From Mycobacterium cookii (lineage in GTDB: Bacteria; Actinomycetota; Actinomycetes; Mycobacteriales; Mycobacteriaceae): a stretch of 64,000 nucleotides of DNA. Below the pieces are notes generated by a model, which did not search any database, had not been told where the DNA came from, and saw only the letters and a list, made by a program, of their open reading frames with translations. The stretch spans positions 1,426,001-1,490,000 of the forward strand of contig NZ_AP022569.1 of assembly GCF_010727945.1 (NCBI RefSeq), in the 5' to 3' direction. Made by a program: the position numbers and the translations under genes. Positions 1-8,641 of this stretch are shown in pieces; the stretch's first letter is position 1; each line of letters begins with the position of its first letter.

Positions 1-1131
1 ACCGAATCCGGTGTCGGTCACCAGATACTTCACCGGGAAGTTCGCGCTGGCGTCGGGCAGCGAACCACAACTCGGCCGACCGCCGGGACCACCCTTGGCC
101 TGCACGATCGGCAGGTTGGCGGGATAGCGGTACGGGTCGTCACCGAAAAGCAGTCCGCCGTCGATCATCAAAGATTTGCCGTTGCCCCCCATGTAGGCCC
201 TGCCGCCGTTCTCCAGGTACCAGACAGCGCCCTCGAACGTGCACTTGTAGGTCGGTGAATACTTGTTGAGCAACTCAAAGGTCGGTGCCACCAGATTGAT
301 TGCGCTGACCAGGTTTTGCTCGTTACGGCCGATGGTGTTGATCCCCGCGTTGGAGAAGCCGATGGCATCGAGCAGCAGGCCGTCGAGCGCTTTTTTGTTC
401 TTGGTGATCGTGACGCTCGTCGTCGAGAAAGAATCAAGTGTTGACAAAAGGTCCTGAGCCGCAGCCGAATAGGCCGCCGCGGTCTTGCCGAACAGCTGCC
501 AGTCCTTGCGGATGGTGGCTTGTTTGGGGTTCACGGCAACCAGAAATTGGTTGCCACCGCTGATCGCCTCGCCGATGCGCTCGCCCTTACCGCGGAAGCC
601 GTCGGACAGCGCGGACAGAACGCCGTTCAGCTTCGCCGGATCGATGGCGTGGACGATCGATTGCAAGTTCTCGAAGACGGTGTTGACCTCAACGGTCGTG
701 TTGCGGCTATGTAGCACGGCACCTTTGGCCAGTTCCCGATGACTCGCGCCCGACGCGGGCACGATGAGGTCGACGTACTTGGCGCCGAATGCGGTGCTGG
801 ACTTGATTTCTGCTTCAATGTTGCTCGGCAGGTAGCGGAATTCGTTCGGATAGATCTTCAGCTTCAGCTTGGAGAGATTCGTGCCGGCCGAGTCGGCATA
901 GGACTCGACTTTGGACACTTCACCGACCTGGACGCCGCGCAACTTCACCTTCGCGTCGTCTTCCATGACCAAACCGGCCCGGTCCGAGATGACGGTGAGC
1001 GGGACGGTGGTCTTCAGCGTGCCTTCGAACGCCATCGCCGTCAGCGTGCTGATCGCGACGATCACCAGGACGAGGACCGGTGCCCACCAAATAGGGTCAA
1101 TTCCCCGCCGCTGCCTGTTCTCTTTGCTCAT
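1..1131 (-). CDS. MCE family protein, first (MceA-type) of an mce operon, C-terminus cut by window edge
   Basis: Mce proteins are cell-envelope lipid-uptake subunits that work with YrbE permeases. The ATG (complement of 1129-1131) opens a frame that stays open to base 1. The protein starts MSKENRQRRG, has one N-terminal membrane segment at about residues 14-32 (WWAPVLVLVIVAISTLTAMA), then an MCE/MlaD beta domain (about 38-115, with VKLRGVQVGEVSKVE). The last visible part contains GGPGGRPSCGSLPDASANF and VKYLVTDTGFG, a block I associate with the first Mce protein (A) of each operon. About 377 residues are visible and the C-terminal end is missing. It follows the YrbE-B gene by 1 base, so it is co-transcribed with it. 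Which of the numbered mce operons this is cannot be told from this fragment. Confidence 0.9.
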   Translation of the reverse strand, partial: MSKENRQRRGIDPIWWAPVLVLVIVAISTLTAMAFEGTLKTTVPLTVISDRAGLVMEDDAKVKLRGVQVGEVSKVESYADSAGTNLSKLKLKIYPNEFRYLPSNIEAEIKSSTAFGAKYVDLIVPASGASHRELAKGAVLHSRNTTVEVNTVFENLQSIVHAIDPAKLNGVLSALSDGFRGKGERIGEAISGGNQFLVAVNPKQATIRKDWQLFGKTAAAYSAAAQDLLSTLDSFSTTSVTITKNKKALDGLLLDAIGFSNAGINTIGRNEQNLVSAINLVAPTFELLNKYSPTYKCTFEGAVWYLENGGRAYMGGNGKSLMIDGGLLFGDDPYRYPANLPIVQAKGGPGGRPSCGSLPDASANFPVKYLVTDTGFG

Positions 1132-1132
1132 C

Positions 1133-2041
1133 TCACCCCCCCGACAGGTGGAAGTTGCCCGACTGTCCGTACACGGACAGCGTGATGGTCAGCAGAATGA
1201 AAACCCCAGCGGTGATCGAAGAACGAACCGCACGGCCGACCGCTTCGCCGACCCCGGCGGGTCCGCCCGTCGCGTTGTAGCCGTAGTACGTATGGATCGC
1301 CATCACCGCGGCCGCCATCGACAACGCTTCGGTGAACGACCAGATCAGATCGGTGGGGTGCAGAAACGACGAGAAGTAATGGTCGTACACGCCGCGGGAT
1401 TGCCCGTAGACGATTGTCGTGCCGAATCGGGTCGCCAAGAACCCCATCAGCATTGCGGTGGTGTAGATCGGGATGACCGCGACAACTCCGGCCACGATGC
1501 GGGTGGACGCCAGGTAGGTGATGGGCCGGATGGCCATCGCCTCCAGCGCGTCGATTTCTTCATTGATGCGCATGGCCCCGAGTTGCGCGGTTGCGCCGGC
1601 ACCGATGGTGGCCGCCAGCGCCACCCCGGCGGTGGCCGGCACGATGAAGCGGACGTTGAGAAACGCGCCGAGAAAGCCTGTGAGCGCTTCGATCCCGACG
1701 TTGGACAGGGTGTTGTAGCCCTGCACGGCGATCAGCGCGCCGGTGGTCAGTGTCAGGAATCCGACGATGACCACCGTGCCGCCGATGACGGCCAGAGCCC
1801 CGGTCCCCATGCCCAGCACAGCGATCAATCGCAGTACCTCACCGGGATAACGCCGAACCGCGTCGACGGTGGAGCCGAGCGAGTTGCCGATGAATGCCGT
1901 CTGCGCGCCCAGCGTCCGGATGGCCTCGACGACGCCGCTCAGGAATTGCCGGCCGGGGAAGTAGGTTTCGTCGTCCGGCTCCGGCGTACCCGATCCGAAC
2001 CTCGCGACATACTTGCGTAGCGCCTCGCTCTCGGCCGTCAT
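1133..2041 (-). CDS. yrbEB: YrbE-B type MlaE-family permease of an mce operon
   Basis: Integral membrane permease of an Mce lipid transporter, 302 residues, MlaE/DUF140 family. I chose the ATG at 2041 (MTAESEALRKYVARFG) because it overlaps the stop of the upstream permease as ATGA; the open frame runs further upstream but only through that gene. Visible hydrophobic segments include VLRLIAVLGMGTGALAVIGG and TVVIVGFLTLTTGALIAVQG, and the family core INEEIDALEAMAIRPITYLASTRIVAG sits near the middle; this amphipathic EID.EAM element is the diagnostic MlaE motif. The next gene is the MCE protein. It would sit in the inner membrane as half of a permease pair with YrbE-A. Confidence 0.93.
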   Translation of the reverse strand: MTAESEALRKYVARFGSGTPEPDDETYFPGRQFLSGVVEAIRTLGAQTAFIGNSLGSTVDAVRRYPGEVLRLIAVLGMGTGALAVIGGTVVIVGFLTLTTGALIAVQGYNTLSNVGIEALTGFLGAFLNVRFIVPATAGVALAATIGAGATAQLGAMRINEEIDALEAMAIRPITYLASTRIVAGVVAVIPIYTTAMLMGFLATRFGTTIVYGQSRGVYDHYFSSFLHPTDLIWSFTEALSMAAAVMAIHTYYGYNATGGPAGVGEAVGRAVRSSITAGVFILLTITLSVYGQSGNFHLSGG

Positions 2042-2829
2042 GGCGAGACCTTCACACCGAATGCGGTGGCCAAGATGTTGATCAAGAACAGCGCCATGAA
2101 CGCGAACACGACGGTCTCGTTGACCGCGTTGCCCACCCCGGTCGCGCCGCCACCCACGGATAAGCCCTTGTAGCAAGCGATCAGACCTGCCGACAGCCCG
2201 AATAACAATGCCTTGACCAGAGACACGATCACCTGCGGAAGGCCGACCAGGATGGTCATTCCGAAGACGAACGCTCCCGGGGTGACGTGCTGGACGTACA
2301 CCACGAAGAAGTAGCTGCCGGTCAGCCCGACAACGGCAACCGCCGAATAGAGCAGTAGCGCAACGAATGTCGCGGCAATCACCCGTGGCACCACCAAGGC
2401 CTGAATCGGGTTGACGCCGATGACTTTCATCGCGTCGATCTCCTCACGAATGGTCCGGGCGCCGAGATCTGCGCATATCGCGGTGGCACCTGCGCCGGAG
2501 ACCACGATCGCCGTGACAACCGGGCCGACCTGGGTGATCGAGGCCAACGCGGCACCGGCGCCGGACAGGTCGCCGGCGCCGACTTCGATCAGCACGATGT
2601 TCAAGGTGAAGACGATGAGGACGGTGTAGGGAATCGACAGCACCAGCGTCGGCACGATCGATACCCGGGCGACGAACCAGATCTGATCGATCAGTTCGCG
2701 CATCGCGAACGGGCGGCGAAACGCGGCCGCGAACGTCTCGCCGGCCAGAACGACGAAATCGCCCACCGCAGTGGCGGGCTTCGACCACTCGACTCGAGAC
2801 AGGGTCGAGCCACCAGATTTTTCAGCCAC
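2038..2829 (-). CDS. yrbEA: YrbE-A type MlaE-family permease of an mce operon
   Basis: First permease of the mce operon, 263 residues starting at GTG 2829 (MAEKSGGSTLSRVEW). The MlaE core REEIDAMKVIGVNPIQALVV is present at about residues 140-160, with about five hydrophobic segments around it, for example ARVSIVPTLVLSIPYTVLIV and NETVVFAFMALFLINILATA. It overlaps YrbE-B by four bases (2038-2041), the usual translational coupling of these pairs. No strong Shine-Dalgarno is seen before the GTG, so the exact start is uncertain. The 5' side is open DNA (2830-3298); no regulator gene lies next to it in the window. Confidence 0.92.
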   Translation of the reverse strand: MAEKSGGSTLSRVEWSKPATAVGDFVVLAGETFAAAFRRPFAMRELIDQIWFVARVSIVPTLVLSIPYTVLIVFTLNIVLIEVGAGDLSGAGAALASITQVGPVVTAIVVSGAGATAICADLGARTIREEIDAMKVIGVNPIQALVVPRVIAATFVALLLYSAVAVVGLTGSYFFVVYVQHVTPGAFVFGMTILVGLPQVIVSLVKALLFGLSAGLIACYKGLSVGGGATGVGNAVNETVVFAFMALFLINILATAFGVKVSP

Positions 2830-3298
2830 GCGCCAACCCGCTCGGCCCGCCGGCGTGTAACGAGGACCATGGATTTGACGCTTGACCAGTTTGCTGCGAT
2901 GGCGCGTACCCGGTCCTCGGACGAAGCCTCCGGCGGCCCGGAATTATGCTGATGAGATGGGAAAAGTCCACTCTGCTATTCGACAGAGGTTCGAGAACAG
3001 CGATGCTCATTTGGTTTGCTCGCTGTACCGATCGCCGATGCGACTCATCGCGCTCCTCTGCGGAAGGGAAGGGCTTGGGGATTCAACCTACGTCTGCGGG
3101 TAAGCGTGCGCGCACCCACACGACCAGACGATCGCCGGTTCACTGCGCACACAGACCACGTCGGTAATTTACGGACGTGTTATCTGTCGCGGGAGGTTTG
3201 GAATCAACCAGAGATAATGTCGGCTGACACCGCGCATAGCGCGATGAACTGCGCAAACGCCGCCGCGCGACTATCGGCGCTGCGGCGTCCGGCGAGGG
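2830..3298. other. Intergenic region between mce operon and cysteine desulfurase gene
   Basis: 469 bases with no gene I can support. It must hold the promoter of the mce operon (minus strand) and the 3' end of the desulfurase transcript. A weak minus-strand promoter-like pair (TTGATT and GATAAC, 17-base spacer) lies around 3180-3207, and the hexamers TTATCT (about 3180) and AGATAA (about 3211) form a short inverted repeat there. A 27-codon plus-strand frame starts at ATG 2869 (MDLTLDQFAAMARTRSSD) and ends at about 2952; it has protein-like composition but no other support. I see no confident terminator. Confidence 0.4.
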
Positions 3299-5185
3299 TC
3301 AGCCGACCCCTGCGCCGCCTTCGGCAATCCGCCGCACGGCCCTGAGGAAGACGTCGATTTCCTCATGAGTGTTGTAGAAGGCAAACGACGGACGCACCGT
3401 CGCCTCCAGCCCCAATCGCCGCAGCGTCGGTTGCGCGCAGTGATGACCGGCGCGCACCGCGATGCCTTCGGCATTGAGCGCCTTGCCCACCTCGAGCGGC
3501 TCGTGGCCGGCCAGCACGAACGACAGCACGCTGGCCTTCTCCGTCGCGGTGCCGACCAGACGAACGCCGGGGATGTCAGCCAGCCTGGGCGTCGCGTATT
3601 CGAGGAGTTCGTGCTCGTAGGCCGCGATGCGGTCGATTCCCAGCCGCTGCACGTAACGCAGCGCCTCGGTCAGCCCGACGGCGTCGGCGATGTTGCCGGT
3701 GCCGGCTTCGAACTTTGTCGGCGGGCCCTGATAGATCGACCGTTCCAGCGTGACGTCGGCGATCATGTGGCCACCGCCTTGCCACGGCGGCGTCTCGGTC
3801 AGCGCTTCCTCGGTGCCATACAACGCACCGATTCCGGTGGGGCCGTAGATCTTGTGACCAGAGAACACGAAGAAGTCGGCGCCGAGTTCGGCGACGTTGA
3901 CCGGCATGTGCTGGATCGACTGAGCGCCGTCGATCAGGACCTTGGCGCCATAGCGATGACCCAGCTCGACGATTTTGTCCGCCGGCACCACGGTGCCCAA
4001 CGCGTTGGAGACCTGGGTCGCCGCGACCAGCTTGGTGCGCGGGCCCAATAACTGCTCGAACTCGTTCAGCAGCAGATTGCCCGCATCGTCGATCGGGGCA
4101 ACCTTGAGGATCGCTCCGGTTTTCTGCGAAATCAGCTGCCACGGAACGATATTCGCGTGGTGCTCCAAGTGGGTGATGACGATCTCGTCGCCGGGCTGCA
4201 GATGCTTGCCGCCCCACGCGTGCGCCACCAGGTTGATGGCCTCGGTGGTGCCGCGGACGAACACGATGTTGTCGGCCGACGGCGCGCCGATGAATTCGGC
4301 GACGGTGTCGCGAGCCTCCTCGTAGGCATCGGTGGCCCGGGCCGCCAACTCGTGCGCGGCGCGGTGGATGTTGGAGTTCTCGTGCGCGTAGAAGTGCGAC
4401 AGCCGGTCGATCACCACTTGCGGCTTCTGGGTGGTCGCCGCATTGTCGAACCAGATCAGCGGCTTTCCGTGGACGACCTCTTTGAGGATCGGGAAATCCG
4501 CCCGCACCGCATTGACGTCGAACACCTCGTGGTCGTCCGGCAGCTGCGGGACCGGGTCGGCGACCGTCAGGAAGTGGTAGTCACCCTCGTCGCCGAGCGG
4601 CGCGTCCGGGGAGCCGGCGGGCACGCGTCCCGTCCATCCCAGATCGGGAACCGACGGCGCCCCCGACAACCAGGTGGGCGCCGAACCGCGCGGCGCCACC
4701 GGAACGGTGGCCGGTGATCCGGCCAGCACACCGGGAACCGTCGGCACGATGCCTTCGGTGGGCACCGCGAACGCGCTGAGGTCGGTCGGCGGCAGGTAGG
4801 GATCTGCGATCCCGCCGGTCGTCGCCGCGGCGGAGGGCGCTGCCGTGGTGTCCGGGACACTGCCCCGCGGTGCCACCGGCACCGCCTGTGGTGGCAGTTC
4901 CGGTTCCGGCGACGTCGGAGCCGGAAGGTAGACGTCGGAGACACCGAGCAACGGAATCGGTGCCGGGTACTGAGTCGCAGAGCCCGCCGTGGTCTGACCC
5001 GCCGAGGTCGCCGTCGTCACGTCCGGCACGTTGCCCCGGGGGGCAACCGGTGCCGACTGCGGCGGACTGTCGAATCCCGGCCGGATGCTGGCCGCGTACA
5101 ACTGGCTGGCCATTGCCGCGAGTTCCGTTGCGCTGATAGGCAAGTCGCTTTCGGCGTCTACTGCTCGGTGCTCACTTGTACTCAT
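3299..5185 (-). CDS. csd: SufS/Csd-type cysteine desulfurase with long N-terminal encapsulin-targeting tail
   Basis: PLP enzyme that takes sulfur from L-cysteine, giving alanine and an enzyme persulfide. 628 residues from ATG 5185 (MSTSEHRAVD); this start overlaps the encapsulin stop by 14 bases, and an upstream ATG at 5209 in the same frame lies inside encapsulin and is less likely. The catalytic domain begins near residue 215 (VNAVRADFPILKE). The PLP lysine is in FSGHKIYG (about K445) and the catalytic cysteine in RAGHHCAQP (about C583). Residues 1-210 are rich in Pro, Ala, Ser and Thr, look disordered, and contain PVAPRG three times (about 46, 103 and 162). Family 2A encapsulins are known to package cysteine desulfurases through such tails, so the protein is probably shell cargo. 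The typical SufS length is about 410, so the extension explains the size. Confidence 0.95.
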   Translation of the reverse strand: MSTSEHRAVDAESDLPISATELAAMASQLYAASIRPGFDSPPQSAPVAPRGNVPDVTTATSAGQTTAGSATQYPAPIPLLGVSDVYLPAPTSPEPELPPQAVPVAPRGSVPDTTAAPSAAATTGGIADPYLPPTDLSAFAVPTEGIVPTVPGVLAGSPATVPVAPRGSAPTWLSGAPSVPDLGWTGRVPAGSPDAPLGDEGDYHFLTVADPVPQLPDDHEVFDVNAVRADFPILKEVVHGKPLIWFDNAATTQKPQVVIDRLSHFYAHENSNIHRAAHELAARATDAYEEARDTVAEFIGAPSADNIVFVRGTTEAINLVAHAWGGKHLQPGDEIVITHLEHHANIVPWQLISQKTGAILKVAPIDDAGNLLLNEFEQLLGPRTKLVAATQVSNALGTVVPADKIVELGHRYGAKVLIDGAQSIQHMPVNVAELGADFFVFSGHKIYGPTGIGALYGTEEALTETPPWQGGGHMIADVTLERSIYQGPPTKFEAGTGNIADAVGLTEALRYVQRLGIDRIAAYEHELLEYATPRLADIPGVRLVGTATEKASVLSFVLAGHEPLEVGKALNAEGIAVRAGHHCAQPTLRRLGLEATVRPSFAFYNTHEEIDVFLRAVRRIAEGGAGVG

Positions 5186-6095
5186 GGAACTGGTCCACGG
5201 CTGCGCCATCGAGAACAGCGAGCGCGTCGTCGGTGAGCACGGCCAGCGACGTGTACAGCGTCACCAGGTAACGGGCGATCGCTGATGCGTTGATGCCGGT
5301 GAACCGCACCGACAGGCCCGGCGCTTGTTCGCCGACCAGGCCGGGCTGGAACAGGCCCACCACACCTTGGCGCTCCTCACCGGTGCGCACCAGGATGAAT
5401 TTGGTCTTGCCGTCCTCGACGGGCACCTTGTCCGACGGGATCAGCGGGATGCCGCGCCAGGTGATGAACTGCGCCCCAAACAAACTCACCACGACTGGCG
5501 GCACGCCCCGGAAGGTGGCCTCTCGGCCGAACGCGGCGACGCCCAGCGGGTGGGTCAAGATGAAGCTCGGCGTCTTCCACACCTTGGTGATCAGTGCGTC
5601 GAGGTCGTCCGGCGTGGGAGCACCGCCGAGCGTCTGAATGGTCTGCTCGGGAGTCGCCTGGGCCAGCAAGCCGTACTCGAGGTTGTTGATCAACTCGGAC
5701 TCTTGCCGCTCTTTGATCGTCTCGATGGTCAACCGCAGCTGCTGAGCGATCTGGTCGTGCGGGCTGGAGTAGAGATCGGACACCCGGGTGTGGACGTCGA
5801 GCAGCGTGGAGATGGTGCGCAGCGTGTATTCGCGCGGGCTGGTCTCGTAGTCGACGTAGGTCTCGGGCAACGGGTCGTCCGTGCCGGCGCCCTCGTCGGA
5901 GTGGATGGCCACCTGCTCCGGGTTGACCACGCGGTTCACTCGGTAGAGCCCGGCTTCCACCGGCACCCAGCTGAGCAGGTGCAGCAGCCAGCGTGGCGTG
6001 ATCGTGGAGAGCTGGGGAACCGTCTTGGTCGCGTTAGCGAGTTGGCGGGCACCGAGATCACCAAGCGTCTGAGACTCGTTTTGGGCCGAGGTCAT
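5172..6095 (-). CDS. Family 2A encapsulin shell protein (35-kDa major membrane protein I / SrpI-like)
   Basis: Shell protein of a virus-capsid-like nanocompartment. 307 residues from ATG 6095 (MTSAQNESQTLGDLGARQLAN), with a good Shine-Dalgarno GGAAGGA just upstream; 307 is also the length I remember for the M. leprae 35-kDa antigen MMP-I. Recognisable parts are the N-arm, the region TPRWLLHLLSWVPVEAGLYRVN, and the C-terminal FTGINASAIARYLVTLYTS. There is no inserted cyclic-nucleotide-binding domain, which separates family 2A from 2B. It has no true membrane segment, so the old name 'membrane protein' is misleading. The next gene, overlapping by 14 bases, is the cysteine desulfurase cargo. A near-consensus promoter lies 80-107 bases upstream. 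Confidence 0.95.
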   Translation of the reverse strand: MTSAQNESQTLGDLGARQLANATKTVPQLSTITPRWLLHLLSWVPVEAGLYRVNRVVNPEQVAIHSDEGAGTDDPLPETYVDYETSPREYTLRTISTLLDVHTRVSDLYSSPHDQIAQQLRLTIETIKERQESELINNLEYGLLAQATPEQTIQTLGGAPTPDDLDALITKVWKTPSFILTHPLGVAAFGREATFRGVPPVVVSLFGAQFITWRGIPLIPSDKVPVEDGKTKFILVRTGEERQGVVGLFQPGLVGEQAPGLSVRFTGINASAIARYLVTLYTSLAVLTDDALAVLDGAAVDQFHEYK

Positions 6096-6174
6096 CGTGG
6101 TCCTTCCGTCTTGGTCTAAAGGTGAGCATGTCGGCAAAATCGGCCCACCAAGAGCGACGCGTTGAGCCTAGGCA

Positions 6175-6202
6175 AGCATAAAACTCACCGAGATTTTATC
6201 AA
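6175..6202 (-). promoter_or_regulatory. Probable promoter of the encapsulin-desulfurase operon
   Basis: On the minus strand TTGATA (6202-6197) and TATGCT (6180-6175) are separated by 16 bases, close to a vegetative -35/-10 pair. Transcription would begin near 6168, leaving a 5' leader of about 70 bases before ATG 6095. Seen by eye only; no start site is known. Confidence 0.55.
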
Positions 6203-6249
6203 CGCGGGGGAAAAAATCGTCGAGGAGGAGCCCGCAAAGAATCATGCCC

Positions 6250-6255
6250 TATAGT
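6250..6255 (+). promoter_or_regulatory. -10 element for a leaderless transcript starting at the poly-Cys leader ATG
   Basis: TATAGT at 6250-6255 ends seven bases before ATG 6263, the spacing expected if transcription starts at the A of the ATG. Mycobacteria often use such leaderless starts. No clear -35 element or Shine-Dalgarno precedes it. Confidence 0.55.
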
Positions 6256-6262
6256 GAATTGC

Positions 6263-6334
6263 ATGCAACAGGCCGCTCAACTGCGCTTCATTCCTTCGCG
6301 CTGCCTTGACGTGCGTTGCTGTTGTTGTTGTTGA
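6263..6334 (+). CDS. 23-residue poly-cysteine leader peptide, probable cysteine-responsive attenuator
   Basis: An open frame of 23 codons plus TGA: it begins MQQAAQLRFIPS and ends LDVRCCCCC, with Cys codons TGC-TGT-TGT-TGT-TGT directly before the stop, and one more Cys earlier. Short leaderless ORFs ending in runs of Cys codons are known in mycobacteria as cysteine-sensing attenuators of sulfur operons: ribosomes stall when charged Cys-tRNA is low and the downstream genes are expressed. Here the downstream genes include cysK and cysE, which fits that role. Between the leader and the next gene lie two hairpins: AGCCGGCG/CGTCGGCT (about 6383-6402) and GCAACC/GGTTGC (about 6416-6433). The second ends shortly before AGGAAG (6442-6447), so it could control access to the ribosome site. 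The regulatory role is inferred. Confidence 0.8.
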   Translation: MQQAAQLRFIPSRCLDVRCCCCC

Positions 6335-6460
6335 TTTCCTGACGCCCATCTGACGTTCAAATCCTCGCGCATTTATCCCGCAAGCCGGCGGCTCCGTCGG
6401 CTGTTGCGGTGAGGCGCAACCGCGCGGGGTTGCAACTCCTCAGGAAGATCAACCACTGCC

Positions 6461-7705
6461 ATGACTCTGCTATCGATGCCTGCACCGACGCAGGTGACCA
6501 CCGGCCGACGGCTCGTCGTCCGGCCGGCCCGCGAGTTGCCCCAGATGACGCGCTATCGCGGCGGGACCTACTCGCACACCGTCGACCGGATCGTGTTCGC
6601 CGATGGCAGCACCGCGCGCACCGACCTGATCAGGCTCAACCCCAACCTCGATGCGTACTCGCTGGATTTCACTGGCATCGCGCCGCGGCTGCCGTCCAGA
6701 TATCAACTGGGGACCTGGTCGGCACTGCCGCACTTGCGTGCCCGCGGCCGTGAAGCGCAGATCGGCTGGATTCTGCGGCATTCCTTCCCGATCATCTCGA
6801 TCGCCGAATTGAGCCGACAGCTGCGCGCTGCCGGATATCCGTTGGGAGCGGCCAACATCGCCGACCACGAAGCCATTGCGGCGACGCAAGCCGCGATCTG
6901 GTACTTCACCAACGGCCTGGCGCTGGACACCCAGCCGCTCAACGTTCCGGTCACCGTGCGGCGTGGCCCGGGGCCGGTCATCACCTACGAATTCGACGAT
7001 GAACCCCAGCTCGGCGGCTATTCGGTGTGGACCACCACGGACGCGCCGGTAAACCTGCGCCTGCAGAAGTCGGCCAACGGCGTTGACTGGCACGATGTTT
7101 CGGGTTCGCAGATGACCACCGGGCCGGCGAGAGCCCGCTACCAACGCGGACTGGGCGTCGGAAGCACCGTGTCGTCGAGCAGCCACGGCCGGCGCGGTCG
7201 TGGCTTCCGCTTCTACCGACTCATCACGACACCGCCCGCCGACGCACCCAATGTCGGTCACGTCAGCTTCTGGCTCACTGGCACAACGCATTACCGCAAC
7301 GCGGACCGGGTCGTGCACCTCTACAACTATCTGCTCGCCGGAGCGATTGCCGCCCTGCGCGAAACCGTTGAGCCGCAACTGATCACGAGGCACGCGGTCG
7401 CCGAGGATGGCCTGGTGGGCCCGTTCTACGTCCGAACTCCGTTGGCACTCAACGTCACCGACGGACATGAGTTGGTCGACGCGGATGGTGTCGCGATCGA
7501 GGTGCCCGTCCAGCCGGGACACGACTTCTACATTCGACCTGCGGAGGGCTGCTCGAGGACGACCTTGATCGCTGCGACGCCGCGGCCGATTGCCGGCCGG
7601 GTGTTGACCGGAGTGGCCGCCGACAATGCGCCACAGCGATTCACCCCGGTCGCCCTGGCGGTGCCCACCGACGTTGCAATTCACTTCGATATCGACTGGG
7701 ATTGA
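6461..7705 (+). CDS. TQXA/thioester-domain-like protein lacking the thioester cysteine, first gene of the cysKE operon
   Basis: 414 residues, function unknown. Residues about 35-155 resemble the TQXA (thioester) domain of actinobacterial surface proteins: the [13 protein letters not shown] block carries the conserved Thr-Gln (T142-Q143). Where these domains normally have a Tyr-Cys that bonds to that Gln, this protein has AYSLDF, with Ser at position 67, so an internal thioester should not form. There is no signal peptide, membrane segment or sorting signal, whereas usual members are exported. The second half (about 180-414) is mostly beta-like with no motif I recognise. It ends 4 bases before cysK, so it is in the operon behind the poly-Cys leader and divergent from encapsulin. 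I cannot assign a role. The start at ATG 6461 has AGGAAG 13 bases upstream; ATG 6476 is an alternative. Confidence 0.8.
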   Translation: MTLLSMPAPTQVTTGRRLVVRPARELPQMTRYRGGTYSHTVDRIVFADGSTARTDLIRLNPNLDAYSLDFTGIAPRLPSRYQLGTWSALPHLRARGREAQIGWILRHSFPIISIAELSRQLRAAGYPLGAANIADHEAIAATQAAIWYFTNGLALDTQPLNVPVTVRRGPGPVITYEFDDEPQLGGYSVWTTTDAPVNLRLQKSANGVDWHDVSGSQMTTGPARARYQRGLGVGSTVSSSSHGRRGRGFRFYRLITTPPADAPNVGHVSFWLTGTTHYRNADRVVHLYNYLLAGAIAALRETVEPQLITRHAVAEDGLVGPFYVRTPLALNVTDGHELVDADGVAIEVPVQPGHDFYIRPAEGCSRTTLIAATPRPIAGRVLTGVAADNAPQRFTPVALAVPTDVAIHFDIDWD

Positions 7706-7709
7706 AGTC

Positions 7710-8639
7710 GTGACTATCGCTGACAACATCACCCAACTGATCGGGCACACGCCACTGGTCCGGCTGAATCGGGTCACCGACGGCGTCGGCGCGCAGGTTG
7801 TCGCCAAGCTGGAGTCCTTCAACCCGGCAGCCAGCGTCAAGGACCGCCTCGGCGTGGCCCTCATCGATGCGGCCGAAGAGGCGGGCCTGCTCAAGCCCGA
7901 CACCATCATCCTCGAGCCGACGAGCGGGAACACCGGCATCGCGCTGGCGATGGTGGCCGCCGCCCGCGGCTACAAGCTCACGCTGACCATGCCGGAAACG
8001 ATGAGCGTCGAACGACGCAAGCTGCTCCTCGCCTACGGCGCCGAACTCATCCTGACCCCGGGCGCCGAGGGCATGCCCGGTGCGATCGCCAAGGCCGAGG
8101 AACTGGCCAAGACCGACCAACGCTATTTCGTCCCTCAGCAGTTCGAGAACCCGGCCAACCCGGCGATCCACCGTAAGACCACCGCCGAAGAGGTGTGGAA
8201 GGACACCGACGGCAAGGTTGACATCTTCGTCGCGGGCGTGGGCACCGGCGGCACCATCACCGGCGTCGCGCAGGTCATCAAGGAACGCAAGCCCTCGGTG
8301 CAGATCGTCGCGGTCGAACCGGCCGCCTCACCGGTGCTGTCCGGCGGCAAGAAGGGCCCGCACCCGATCCAGGGCATCGGCGCCGGCTTCGTCCCGCAGA
8401 TACTCGACATGGACCTGGTCGACGAGGTCATCGCCGTCGGCAACGACGACGCGATCAACGTGACCCGGCGGCTTGCCCGTGAGGAAGGACTGCTGGTCGG
8501 CATCTCCTCGGGCGCTGCGACGGTGGCTGCCCTGCAGGTCGCCCGGCGTCCCGAGAACGCCGGCAAGCTGATCGTCGTCGTGTTCCCGTCCTTCGGCGAG
8601 CGGTATCTGAGCACCCCACTGTTCGCGGACGCCGACTAG
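7710..8639 (+). CDS. cysK: O-acetylserine sulfhydrylase (cysteine synthase A)
   Basis: Makes L-cysteine from O-acetylserine and sulfide; cytoplasmic PLP enzyme, 309 residues. I chose GTG 7710 ([19 protein letters not shown]) because it begins exactly where known CysK1 proteins begin and follows the previous stop by four bases; the frame is open further upstream only inside that gene. The PLP lysine lies in NPAASVKDR (about residue 43), the substrate loop is [13 protein letters not shown], and the phosphate-binding loop is [10 protein letters not shown]. The C-terminus [19 protein letters not shown] is typical. cysE starts two bases after its stop, and CysK and CysE usually form the cysteine synthase complex. 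Confidence 0.98.
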   Translation: MTIADNITQLIGHTPLVRLNRVTDGVGAQVVAKLESFNPAASVKDRLGVALIDAAEEAGLLKPDTIILEPTSGNTGIALAMVAAARGYKLTLTMPETMSVERRKLLLAYGAELILTPGAEGMPGAIAKAEELAKTDQRYFVPQQFENPANPAIHRKTTAEEVWKDTDGKVDIFVAGVGTGGTITGVAQVIKERKPSVQIVAVEPAASPVLSGGKKGPHPIQGIGAGFVPQILDMDLVDEVIAVGNDDAINVTRRLAREEGLLVGISSGAATVAALQVARRPENAGKLIVVVFPSFGERYLSTPLFADAD

Positions 8640-8641
8640 TC

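Noticed and set aside
2869..2952. 27-codon plus-strand ORF starting MDLTLDQFAAMARTRSSD
   Set aside because: Protein-like at first sight, but short, without a Shine-Dalgarno or neighbour link; possibly a gene remnant. Mentioned only in the intergenic entry.
3238..3298. Possible terminator after the cysteine desulfurase gene
   Set aside because: Only a 5-bp GCCGC/GCGGC stem with a long loop; not distinct from background in this GC-rich sequence.
6164..6182. IdeR-like sequence over the encapsulin -10 region (TTATGCTTGCCTAGGCTCA on the minus strand)
   Set aside because: Only about 12 of 19 positions match the IdeR consensus; too weak to call beside the 15- and 17-position boxes at the mbt promoter.
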